DNA of 64,000 bases from positions 16,072,013-16,136,012 of the forward strand of contig NC_092577.1 in assembly GCF_037975245.1 (NCBI RefSeq), read 5' to 3'. The translations under genes and the position numbers were made by a program. The DNA comes from Apostichopus japonicus (taxonomy: Eukaryota > Echinodermata > Holothuroidea > Aspidochirotida > Stichopodidae). The notes below the pieces were generated by a model. The model was not told where the DNA came from, did no database searches, and saw only the letters and a list, made by a program, of their open reading frames with translations. Position 1 is the stretch's first letter. Each line of letters starts with the position of its first letter. Below are positions 23,801-34,087 of this stretch, one piece after another.

Positions 23801-24205
23801 GTACTTTATGCTGTTTTTAACATAAAAAGCTACTCCTCCCCCTCTTTTAATGTTTCGATCTATATGGCACATGTCATACCCCATAATATTATATAAATCA
23901 GGATTTGAATTAAAATTGAGCCATGTTTCACTTAGTGCTATAATATCAAACTTATGATTTAAATCATTCAAATAGTCATGTAGCTTTACGAAATTTGCAC
24001 TCAGGCTTCGACAATTAAAGTGAATAATAGACAAATCCTTATGAGAGCGAGTTTGTTCAGAAAACTGATTGCTTGTGTGATATCTACACTCAACATTTGC
24101 ATTATTAAAGAAATTATTATTTGCATCAATATTACCTTCAAAATCTAAAAAATGGTAATCGGTAAGTGGACAACAGTTAATTCTTGAAAACACACGATTA
24201 AGTCA
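20844..24205 (-). mobile_element. CR1-like non-LTR retrotransposon, one stop codon from an open ORF2
   Basis: A minus-strand LINE of about 3.35 kb: ORF2 from about 24193 to 21206, a 3' UTR of about 340 bp with an AATAAA-like signal close to its end (near 20875), and a 3' terminal run of short repeats (20847-20872, units ATTGTC or similar on the minus strand). No ORF1 is recognisable and no ATG opens ORF2 near 24193, so the 5' part is probably truncated. It is a different family from the LINE at 2.9-7.1 kb but shares its ORF2 plan. Confidence 0.85.
21206..24193 (-). pseudogene. LINE ORF2: APE endonuclease and reverse transcriptase, single TAG
   Basis: One reading frame of about 996 codons. 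The endonuclease half shows I-H-F-N-C-R-S-L, A-L-S-E-T-W-L, C-L-Y-R-Q-P-G-S, C-G-D-F-N-I-N-L and I-S-D-H-L-P-V. The RT half shows F-R-S-G-R-S-T-S, D-L-K-K-A-F-D-T-I-D, K-L-E-H-Y-G-I-R-G, G-V-P-Q-G-S-I-L-G-P and the catalytic F-A-D-D-T-N. Its C-terminal domain is also present. The only break I see is the TAG at 23480-23482, in the motif where the sister LINE has L-A-S-L-I-D-N-I-F: Ser there could become a stop by one substitution. Both sides stay in the same frame, which suggests a young copy. Reverse transcription and target nicking are inferred from the family. Confidence 0.9.
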
Positions 24206-24822
24206 ACCCCGGAAATCCTAAAGCAAACCCACACAATGAAAGGTGAAAATTAACAAATACCAGAGAAGAAACACCTTCAACAGGTGAAAATTAAAAAAAA
24301 AACAGCTGGCCAGGCAGAGCACGAGAATTGCACGCACACACACACACCGTCGCCGGAGGCTGCATCATACAGTCCGTTAACCATGAGTTACGCATTATCC
24401 ACGTGCCTGTACTATACGTACAAGCGGTTCAGTCCAGTTACATTTGTGCGTTTAACGTTACTTGATACTTGTAAAATTAGACAAAATGAGCTGAACAGCT
24501 AGGGGGCATGCGTGTGTTAAATTACGAGGCTGGTTCGTAAAACTACATAAATGAGGAATTAAATGGTGTGTATCGTGTAAATATATCGTTTAATTAGTAG
24601 CTTCACTGCAACTTCCATGGCAATGAGTAAATAAAGAATTTAATCTCAATTTCATCTAAACTTACCAGACGAAGACTAATAAATACTTGAAATACTCATA
24701 AACTAACCAATTAAATGTGATTATACTCATTTATAAAGCAATTGTACTATCTTTGAGTATTATTTTTTTCTGTGTACGCGCGGCCCTCGTAATTTACGGC
24801 TTCAACGTTATTGGATGCAACG
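24206..24822. other. Non-coding gap
   Basis: No gene seen. There is a short CACA run near 24334-24346; otherwise the sequence is AT-rich. Confidence 0.4.
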
Positions 24823-26337
24823 ATGGAGTGGCTGGTGTACAGCGAAGTTAAAACTGGCGCTTTCTGCAAGTACTGGGTTTTATTTGCTCCAGAAGGAGTG
24901 GGCGTTGGAAGCCAGAACTTGGAAAAGTTCGTGACACTTCCATTTGCAAAAAGCAATCGAGGAATTCAGGCATCATGAGTCCACCACGTATCACAAGGAA
25001 TGTCTTCTCAATGCCCAACATCTCCTATCTGTAGATGAAGAGAAGGTAGACTCCGTTGAACTACACTTGGACAAAAGCGCTCAAGCCCACATAGCTGAAA
25101 ATCGCTGCCTAGTTGTCCCTGTGATAGAGACTGTCATCCTATGCGGTAGACAAGGTTTGCCACACCGAGGTCACAAAGACTCGGGTCCTCTCAATCTTGC
25201 CGAAGAACCTACAACAAATGAACGGGATTTCAGGGCTCTCCTACGTTACCGGGGAAAGGGAGGCGATCCAAACATTTTGAAGCACTTCACAACTTGTGGC
25301 AACAATTACATGTGCACAAGCCCTGAAGTACAGAACGAAATCATTGAAAGTTGCAACTTACCTATTCGGAGTGAGATCGTGAAAAGGGTCAACGATGCTC
25401 GATGTTTCGCTATCCTAGCCGACGAAACTACAGACATCTCCGGTATAGAGCAATTTTCCCTTTGTGTGAGGTACATTGATGGGCCAACAATATGCACTCG
25501 AGAAGACTTTCTTCACTTTGTTCCTGTGTATGATTGTTGTGGGAAGAATCTGGCTAGGGTAATTGTGGACAGCTTAACGACTACGGCGTTGATGTGCGCT
25601 ACCTTCGCGGACAGGGTTATGATGGGGCTGATGCATGCCATGAGTGGACGCTACAACGGAGTCCAGACGCATATTGCGAGGGAGATTCCACTTGCACCCA
25701 ATGTGCATTGCGCTGCTCATAGTCTCAATCTCGCTGTATCGGATGCGTGCAATCAAGTTGTAGTCAATAACTGTCTGAGTACGATCGGGGCCGTTTATAA
25801 CTCTCTGAACACACCAAAGCGTCAAGCCGTTTTTTCGAAGGCTGTGGATGACAAAGCTCCCAGTGCCAGTAGAATTCGCCAAAAGCAAATGTGTCCCACT
25901 CGATGGATCGAGAGGCACGATGCTGTCATTGTGCTTCTAGATCTTCTGATCCCAGTGGTAGACACTTTGCGCACGATCTTAAATTGGCAGGATAGAGCGT
26001 CAGCGGCTGGTGCTAATCAACTTCTCTGTGCCATCAAGAAATCTTAATTCATCATCACGACACATGTAATTGCAAGGATTTTTTCTGTCACTCTCCCATT
26101 ATCCTGGTTCCTTCAGAAGGTAGAGTCAGATCTTGCTGAAGCAATGAGTTACGCTGTCAGTGTAGAGGATGTGCTGAAAACGATGAGGTGCGTACAGTAC
26201 AGTTGATGTTTTCGAAGGCATTTTTTCTTCCGCCGAGAAAACATGTGGAGAGCTCGATGTTGCTATGTCTATGCCACGAAGAGCTGGAAGACAAACCAAT
26301 AGATGTAACGTGGCGGCAGGTACCCAAGAGGAGTATG
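24823..26337 (+). pseudogene. hAT-family transposase (TTF finger, DUF4371-type), broken
   Basis: The ATG at 24823 opens M-E-W-L-V-Y-S, then G-A-F-C-K, the start of a TTF-type zinc finger. After a shift near 24945 the finger finishes with E-F-R-H-H-E-S-T-T-Y-H-K-E-C. The catalytic part follows: I-L-A-D-E-T-T-D-I-S (first Asp), then M-S-G-R-Y-N-G-V-Q, N-V-H-C-A-A-H-S-L-N-L-A and C-P-T-R-W-I-E-R, all typical of hAT transposases of the ZMYM/DUF4371 type, which do cut-and-paste transposition. The G-Q-G-Y-D-G-A block carrying a catalytic Asp is out of frame (about 25582-25635) although the long frame stays open. A TAA at 26045-26047 is followed by more coding similarity, up to P-R-R-A-G-R-Q and E-E-Y near 26337. 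The C-terminal dimerisation domain is missing. Terminal repeats were not found. Confidence 0.85.
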
Positions 26338-27845
26338 GTTGGCCGTGTGGGTCATAACGTCTGAATGAAACGCGTAAGGTAATTGTTTACGCGAAAAGAA
26401 TTTCGCCAATCAAATCGCACCATTTCCCTCGTGAACGTGGGAAGATATTTATATTACACGTAACAATTATGTCTCAATGTGTATGATGGCAAATTCACGA
26501 CGAATCAATACAATTCACGAACGCCTTAATCAGACAAGAACCTGTTTTTATTAGGCGTCTGTTATGTGTTGTGGATGATTGTGTGCGACTATCCTCATCT
26601 GATAATGTCCCGAACGAGACACTAGATTACTGCATTTTAACGTAAGTTTAAGCCTAGTCTAGTGTTAGGCTAGGACCCACAATGTATAGCCTAGGCCTAG
26701 CCTAATCCTAGGCTAGGACTTAACACGTTAGGCATAGCTTTTTAGCCTACTGTAGGCTAGCATAATAGTTGACTGCAATGTATATTACGCATTTTAAAAA
26801 TGATTCATACTACAGTATAGTGAGTGCACCGAAGTTCGTGGGGTACATTAAACGCCGCCTTTACGTACATAATATGCACTGTGTATGTTAAAGATGTCGA
26901 ACATGTTCAAGTGAACGAACTTCGGTCCCCCCATTCTAGCTGCTCAGAGTGTGCAAAAACAACTCCAATAGCCAGGCCAAAATAGCCATCATTATTTACT
27001 TAGGCCTATTACTAAACTTGGCACAATGATGCTTAGGCCTACTTAATACTAGGCCTAGGCTATGTTAAGTTTTTCATGGTTATATTTTTTAACTAGGCCT
27101 ATACAGTTGGATATTGCAAGAAAGCAACGATGAATCCTGATATCATCCTTCGTGAAATTGGGTACATCCACCATATTGACAGCTCTTCGGACTAGTATCG
27201 AAAAAGTATAATTTTTTGCATGTATCGTACAGCAACTGTAGAATGGAGAGAAGAATGAATCTAAAGTACAGTAGTGTTCAGTGATAAGGCTAGCCAAGTA
27301 GCCTTAAGATATAGTCCTTACATATAGGCCTAACATTAGGGGCCAAAGTTAGGCTCTGGACATTAGGCCTACAGCCCTAGGCTATCATATTCATAGGCAC
27401 TAAGTAGAACTAGCCAATATTTACCTTAGGCCTAGACTCAAATAGCCTGTACGATGCGGCATTAATTGGTGTTAAAACTCTTATATTGATGTTGGGGTAT
27501 GAAATTAACGTAATAATCAATGACATTTGAATATATCTTTATAAAAATTTCCTGGATCCACCCTTCTATGTAGCAGTCGTGATCCTTGAATCCTGATCAG
27601 CGCATTAGCCACACGGCCTCCACAGTCCACACTATCACACATAAATAATCACCCTATTCAACAGATGCATGTTTCTTGCCAAGTTGCCAATATAATATTC
27701 ATGTTGTTATGCACTGTTCAAAAGGATACTATTTTAATCTTTCTTATACATGTGGTAGAGTAGAATATGATTGTAAAGTGACATCAGTATCCCCTCTACA
27801 TATCAATAAATTAATTGATCATGTATATCATGTTGTCTTTTAAAG
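26338..27845. repeat. Intergenic block rich in TAGGCCTA palindromes
   Basis: From about 26640 to 27440 the words TAGGCCTA, CTAGGCCTAG and close variants occur many times on a background without open frames. A 12 bp inverted pair, ACCGAAGTTCGT at 26828 and ACGAACTTCGGT near 26917, encloses about 75 bp. I found no gene. Confidence 0.5.
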
Positions 27846-27966
27846 ACTTGAAGCATTGTCCAGCGTGCACGTGGAACTGTTGTTGATGATTGAACGTATG
27901 ATGACCTCAATGAATTACTCAAAGGACTCATTGAAGAATTTCACAAAGGGAAGCATGATAATATTG

Positions 27967-28585
27967 GTAAGTACATTTTCAAGTACATTACACGCTCACT
28001 TCAGAATAAAATATTATTGATAAAAAATGTGCTATTTAGCATCAAAATAATTCTTGCCCTGTTCTGTAAAAAAATAAAATGGGAATATACACATACCAAT
28101 GTATTAAATACAACAAAAGAAAGATTATTTGGTTGCTAAATTCTGAGAATTTTGCTGTTGTAACTGTACAAATTTATGAAAAGTATATCTGCTCACTGTA
28201 GATGACCTACATACATGTAAGAATGAGGCATGTATGTGTGGCGTGTGCGTCAACATTCCCAACCTGACTTAGCCCGAATAAAAGGTTTTTGTGTTTCACC
28301 CTTCTTATTCTCAAATATCTTGAAAAAATAGCAAGGGTATACCTTAGTCACTTTAACACAACTCAGTAACGAGTGTTTCCCTAATTTTAACTTGACCCAT
28401 GTTGATCTCAAATGACCTTTGACCTCTAAAGAAAGGATTTACCTACTATATAGTATATGAATAACCATCTATTACCCCCAATTTTATGCAAATTGTCACA
28501 CACATATGTATGCACGGAGCACACACATAAATCAGCGACATTTCTACGTTCACCCTTTTTTAATATATTGCTTTTTGTCTTTCAG
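27967..28585 (+). other. Intron 1 of the integrase-like gene
   Basis: Bounded by GTAAGT and TTTGTCTTTCAG. It contains a fragment of the AGGTCA-rich dispersed repeat near 28380-28430 (TGACCTTTGACCTC) and nothing coding. Confidence 0.6.
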
Positions 28586-28748
28586 TTCACGCAGGTTATC
28601 AAGCTGAAAGGACATTACAAACAAGAGGGGCTCCAAAATACAACATCAGCAGAGACCAACTTTCATTTCTTCTCCATTGTGGCTTTGGCATATCAAGGAT
28701 ATCAGAACTGCTGGGAATTTCAGTGAGCACAGTAAAAAGAAGAATAAG

Positions 28749-29407
28749 GTACCATGTTGTGTTTTTTCACAAGTTTATAATTTAAAAAGAAATAAACTAT
28801 AAGCATAGAACTTCAGTGATTGATTTTTACGATTAAGTAAAAACTTCCTGTCCACAATAAGGCTTAATATATATCTTGCTTGGTGGGCAACTATAGCATA
28901 TGTGTGTGCCTGTCTGTGTGTGTTTCATTGGCTAAATTACATAATTTATGCATGTGAAGCAATGAAGCTTTTTAGCATATTATGATCAGAACCATGTGAC
29001 TGCTGATGGCAAAACCTTGTAGCAAAGCTAGTGGTTCTCGAAAGTGAGCACTTTTTGTCCATAAAATATGCCAATTAATTCGGCTAATTTTGCATAATTT
29101 GTGAAGGTTACATGGTACCTATACAAGTACACTAAATCAGCTATATGCTTAGTTTCTCACCATGTTGCACCTTTCCCCCTAATTCCATGGGATGGGGTAA
29201 AGGCAAACGTTGACAACATGTATTTTTTAATGATTGGCTAAGTTTCATTACTGATGACGTAAATGAACTTGACATCTTGACTAGACAAAATTTCGCCCAT
29301 AATGGTGCAATATTTCAGTTTAACAGAGAGTTAAAAATATGATACTTGCATTGGTGATGACCTTTTAATACAATAGCACTGATGTTTATATTTTATTTTA
29401 TTCACAG
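28749..29407 (+). other. Intron 2 of the integrase-like gene
   Basis: Bounded by GTACCA and TTTTATTCACAG. It is AT-rich with a TGTGTG run near 28900-28925. No other feature seen. Confidence 0.55.
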
Positions 29408-29696
29408 AACATTTGAATTACAATCTCAAGCTGAATATAGTGCCATAGGTGATGATGAACTTGACAACTTAGTACGGCAGGAGATAAGTGGCAACCATAG
29501 GATAGGTCCAAATGCTGTGAGAGCCACACTCTTCTCACACTAACATAGAATTCAGAGATGGAGAGTTCGTCAAAGCATGTTACGAGTTGACCCTGGTGGA
29601 GCAGCATTAAGAACAGCTCCATCATTGCAGTGCCGAGCATATAGTGTTGCTGGGCCCAATTCCCTTTGGCATATTGATGGAAACCATACTGGATAG

Positions 29697-30064
29697 GTGA
29701 GTTCAAAGATAAGGTATCATGTATCAATACTTATTAGTGTTTGCACCGGGTAGCAAAATTGGACTAATCCAAGAAACTGATCATGAAACTGTTCGAACAT
29801 CTTCACATCATCTGCCTTCGTCATTGTAACCGAAAAGAATACATATGTCATTTCCGATGATATGTGGTATGTGTAGCCAAAACCATTTTAGCATGCTACA
29901 TGTCACTAACATGGCCACAGATATTGACTTTACATATGTGATTTACCCGAAACTCCCATGTCCCTTCTTATACTCCTGCTACTAATGACCAGCACATACA
30001 CAAGAATCACTTCCAGTGTTCCTGTCTTGACATATATGACATATTTTTGCATGTTTATTTTCAG
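29697..30064 (+). other. Intron 3 of the integrase-like gene
   Basis: Bounded by GTGAGT and TTATTTTCAG. The last codons of exon 3 are scrambled, so the donor is the least certain of the set. Confidence 0.5.
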
Positions 30065-30809
30065 GTGGAAGATGGTTATCCATGAGGAATTGATGGATTT
30101 AGCAGGCTAATTGTTTTCCTGCATGCATCTAACAACAACAGAAAAGAGACGGTGTTTGAACATTTTGTCACTGCTACAACTCTCTGTGGTATTCCTTCTC
30201 GAATTCGAGTTGATCATGGAGGGGAAAATAATGATATCTGTGATGCTATGGAGCTACTCAGAGGACCCAACAGAGGTTCTGCAATACGTGGTCGTAGTGT
30301 CCACAACCAACAAATCGAGCGGAACTGGGTAGATGTTTGGAATGGAGCTACACATTTTTTGTATGATTTATTTCACTTCATGGAACCGAGTCACCACCTA
30401 GATGTACATAACCATAGACACATGTGGGCATTACATTACATTTGTTGGCCTCGTCTAAATGCAGAGCTCCAAGCATTTGTAGATCAGTGGAACAACCATG
30501 GTCTACGTACAGAAGGGTCATGAAACACCAATGCAGCATTTTGTTGGCCATGCTTTGGAACTTAGTAATGCAAGATTAACTGCAATGGAGGATATATTTA
30601 GATCCACAGATACTCAAGCTGTGTTGTTTGATGGTGAAGAGTGGGATGATGAAGGAATTGTGGCTGTTGATGAGCTTTGGTGTCCACTGGAAGAGGAAGC
30701 CGTGCAGAGATTGAGAGAATCAATCAATCCACGTTCTGAAAACGACCAACTTGGAATTAGTTCATACTTGAATGTGCTAACATTTATTCACGAACACATG
30801 CAAAGATAA

Positions 30810-33800
30810 GAATGAATTCCTTAACAAGACACACATGTGTGTCATGATTCCTTGTCGTAAGAAATCAATGTGGGTGACACAGACCAATAACCCCCCCCCC
30901 CCACCAATTGGCCACCATTGACCCCCTCCCATATGACCACAGACACTATTAAGCCCCAGTATGCATATGTGGCCAGTTTATTAATCCCACCAAAATATTT
31001 TATACTTTATTGATCCCTTTCTGACCCCAGAAACCTCATGACATTATTTATGTCATGAGGTATGTATTAGTTTACCCCTCCCCCCCCCAAAAAAAAAAAA
31101 AATTACCAAAACAAGATTTTGTTCGGTTTGAAAAAAATATTTGTGAATGTTCAGTGGAAATTTGACTGTTTTTCTACAAACATTGCACCATTTTTACTTC
31201 TGTCATTCGTGAAATGTCTCTTTTTACAATGACTTTTTCCTGGGAGATGCTACTCTTATCTATAATTGTTTTGCTTTATAAAACCACAAAACTGCCTCGC
31301 CAGCCCATTTAAGGATTATTCTAGTGACAAATGAAACTGGACTGAAAAAAATAACCTATGCAATTAAGTTGGCATATGCAAAGTGTATGTTGTCATGAGT
31401 TGGCATGTTTGTATGTTGTGATCAAGTTGGAATATGTGTATGTTGCATAAACAGCTGACTCAGACAATTAAAGGGATAGTCTATAGTGAAAATAGGAAAT
31501 GAACTAAATAACCTGGTATTACACGTACCTATTGGGAAATCTTATGTGAGTGGGGTATGATTAATGTGTTGGTAGTAAGGTGTGAAGCTGGTAAAATGTG
31601 ATGGGTGTCCGGTGGGGGGGGGACAGGTGGGTAGGGTGATGTCGGGGTTGTATGATGGTAGGTAAGGCTGCAGGTGGTATGATGGTAAGGGTTTCCCTCT
31701 GGGTTGGGGATATGGGTTGTGTTGTATACTGATCCCCAGGTGGTTGTCTGGAGAGGGGGTGTGGGCTGGTGAAATGCCTATAGTCAACTATATCACTTTC
31801 TTCAACTTTAATATGTACATCAATTGAGGCATTAATTTTTGGTTTTGTTCATGATGGCCAGGTAACCTACAGGTTAGCATGTTTGCAAGTGTATGTGTAA
31901 TCTTAAAATATCTGTAAATATATTGAACAACTGGTAGATATGCTCCATGATTCTTACATGGACCTCATTGTTTTTGTTGTCCATTACATGAATATGTGGA
32001 TAGGGCTTGTAATAAAATTCTTAAAATGTCAATATTTTTTCAAATATATGTCTGATCACCTTCATACTTGGTAGCTTGGTAGTGCGACATGAAAATGAAA
32101 TTTCATTTATATTCATGAGTGCAACTATGTCTGAACAGCTTCAGTTTGGGTTCAGTTGTCTGGCAATAAGTACAATAATGATATTACCCCCAAAAAATCT
32201 GACTTCAATTATTTCCTAAACTCTCATCGGAACCACTAAACCATTGGGTTTTCTGGTTCTCTAGAGAAGACATAACTATTATCCAGTAAATTCAAAGATC
32301 AGACCTTGTGGAATTTTTTAAATGAATATATACAGTCCTGCATGTATCAAGTATTAAATTAATAACTTGTAATGTTTAACTGATCTTTATTTTAGACCAC
32401 TATAAATTGCAGTTTTCATCTAAGTAATGCACTCAATGCCACAAACAATATTAATAGTTGGTTAATAGGCTCTTTGATCGTAATGACTCACATTTGTAAT
32501 GAAGTAGGTTTAGCCCACCACCTTACGATTGTTTTGATGCATGTTGTTAGTTAGTCTGTTGATGAATTTTCAACTCATTTTCATAATGACTTATTTGGTA
32601 CATGAAAAGATAATATAATTTTTGAACAAAATTCTTGCATTTATATGCATTGGCAGGTCACATCCTATTATATGGGGCTTTCACCACTCTCATTCAACGT
32701 AAAAGGTTGGCAAGGTTTAACATATTGAAATCATATAGAAAGAATTCAAGATGCAAAGTTTCTGGTGTAGTGGAAATATATGGACTGGTAATTAAGAATG
32801 ATGAAGAGAAACATTTAAAGGTTTTGTAAAAACTTGGCTTTTATGAAATAGCATGGATAAAGAAAAATTCATATATAAATGTACTATATATGTTACACAA
32901 ACAGCACAAGTTAAAATTGTACTGCTAGACGACGGTTGATTTTTTAAGAAATATCATAAAGGTCTGCCTTTTATAAAATATGATGGATGGATAGAATATT
33001 GTTCAAGCATGGCATTGGATAACTTAAAAAATACCAATTGCACACATTGCTGTTCTGGTCACGAAACTTTTGTACATACCAGTTTAACCTACTATATATG
33101 TAAAAATACTGCTTATGAAAAATGTACATGTGAAACTTTATGAAATACTATGGATGGATAATAGCTCATATTACACAAACAGAGCACAAGTTAAAATTGT
33201 ACTGCTAGATGATGACGGTTGATTTTTTGAAGAAATATAATCAAAGTCTGCCTATAATAAAACATCATGGAGGGATAGAATATTGTTCAAGCATGGCATT
33301 GGATGATGCTGTTCTGGTCTTGAAGCTTTTGCATATACCAGTTTAACCTACTATGTGATATATATGGTAATATTCCATACCTATGTTAAAATACTGCTTT
33401 TCCATGGATGGATAATAGTTCAAATCTACTATATATGTTACACAAACAGAGTACAAGTTAAAATTGCACTTCTAATTGTTTTATATTTTTAAATAGAAAG
33501 TCAGCCTCTTTTAAATTACTATGGATGGTATCAGGGCACTTGTTTAAGCAGGGCACTTGAGAGAGCTCAAGTTAAAATTCAACTTCTAGATATAGACCTT
33601 AAATGAAAGTATATAGCAGTTAATAAAGCTAAAAATTAAAGTGTAACATGAGCATGTAAATATATTTAAAAATGAAGGCAACTCACCAGTATTTTCCTTT
33701 TTTTTAAGAACAGAGAAAAGGAAATTTGTAGTCGAACCACAGGAGCACTAATGGTGCATTAGCTCATATAAAAATACGAAATGTACGGTTCTAGCCAGTA

Positions 33801-34087
33801 TTTTTTTTAAACCAGGCAGAATTGAATATTTACTACCCAATCCAATACCACTGGCTTATAGTACTGATCCAAAAATATAATCACTACTTGTGATTCTAAT
33901 TGCAATAAAATCTGCAGGCTTTTAAGGTGATTCAGAAAATTATCAAAAGAATGTTCAACAAAGAATTTGGAAACGTGTGTAGACAGACAGTGAGAGTGAG
34001 ACAGTACAATCTTTTAGGCTCCACTGGTATGATTAAGAGCGAAAAAATTACATGAGTGCTGTGTATTAAGGTTATTGCACATGGCAT
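30810..34087. other. Non-coding spacer between convergent integrase-like and HECT-like genes
   Basis: Contains C- and A-homopolymers near 30892 and 31077-31100, a G-rich tract near 31610-31625, and a tandem repeat block at 32880-33590. The remainder is AT-rich without recognised coding sequence. Confidence 0.5.
32880..33590 (+). repeat. Diverged tandem repeat, unit about 260-290 bp
   Basis: Two full units and a part of a third share TTACACAAACAGAGCACAAG, TTAAAATTGTACTGCTAGA, GGATAGAATATTGTTCAAGC and ACCAGTTTAACCTACTAT in the same order. Units start near 32885, 33172 and 33428. Small deletions make the spacing uneven. Confidence 0.75.

Larger units (their letters stand above)
27846..30809 (+). 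pseudogene. Multi-exon integrase-like (rve superfamily) gene, damaged
   Basis: Four exons are readable: 27846-27966, 28586-28748, 29408-29696 and 30065-30809, each with AG/GT boundaries. Phases join at the first two junctions; the third is scrambled. Exon 1 gives Y-D-D-L-N-E-L-L-K-G-L-I-E-E-F-H. Exon 2 gives R-G-A-P-K-Y-N-I-S-R-D-Q-L-S-F and a helix-turn-helix-like I-S-E-L-L-G-I-S-V-S-T-V-K-R-R. Exon 3 reaches W-H-I-D-G-N-H, the first catalytic Asp. Exon 4 holds I-D-G-F-S-R-L, then R-V-D-H-G-G-E-N and N-Q-Q-I-E-R-N-W, giving Asp-34 residues-Glu, the D,D(35)E spacing of retroviral-type integrases and related transposases. Breaks: TGA in exon 1, TAA in exon 3 (S-H-stop-H-R-I), shifts at the exon 3/4 junction, and an extra base near 30519. 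The family is abundant in marine animals, and I do not know its mobile-element name. Confidence 0.75.
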
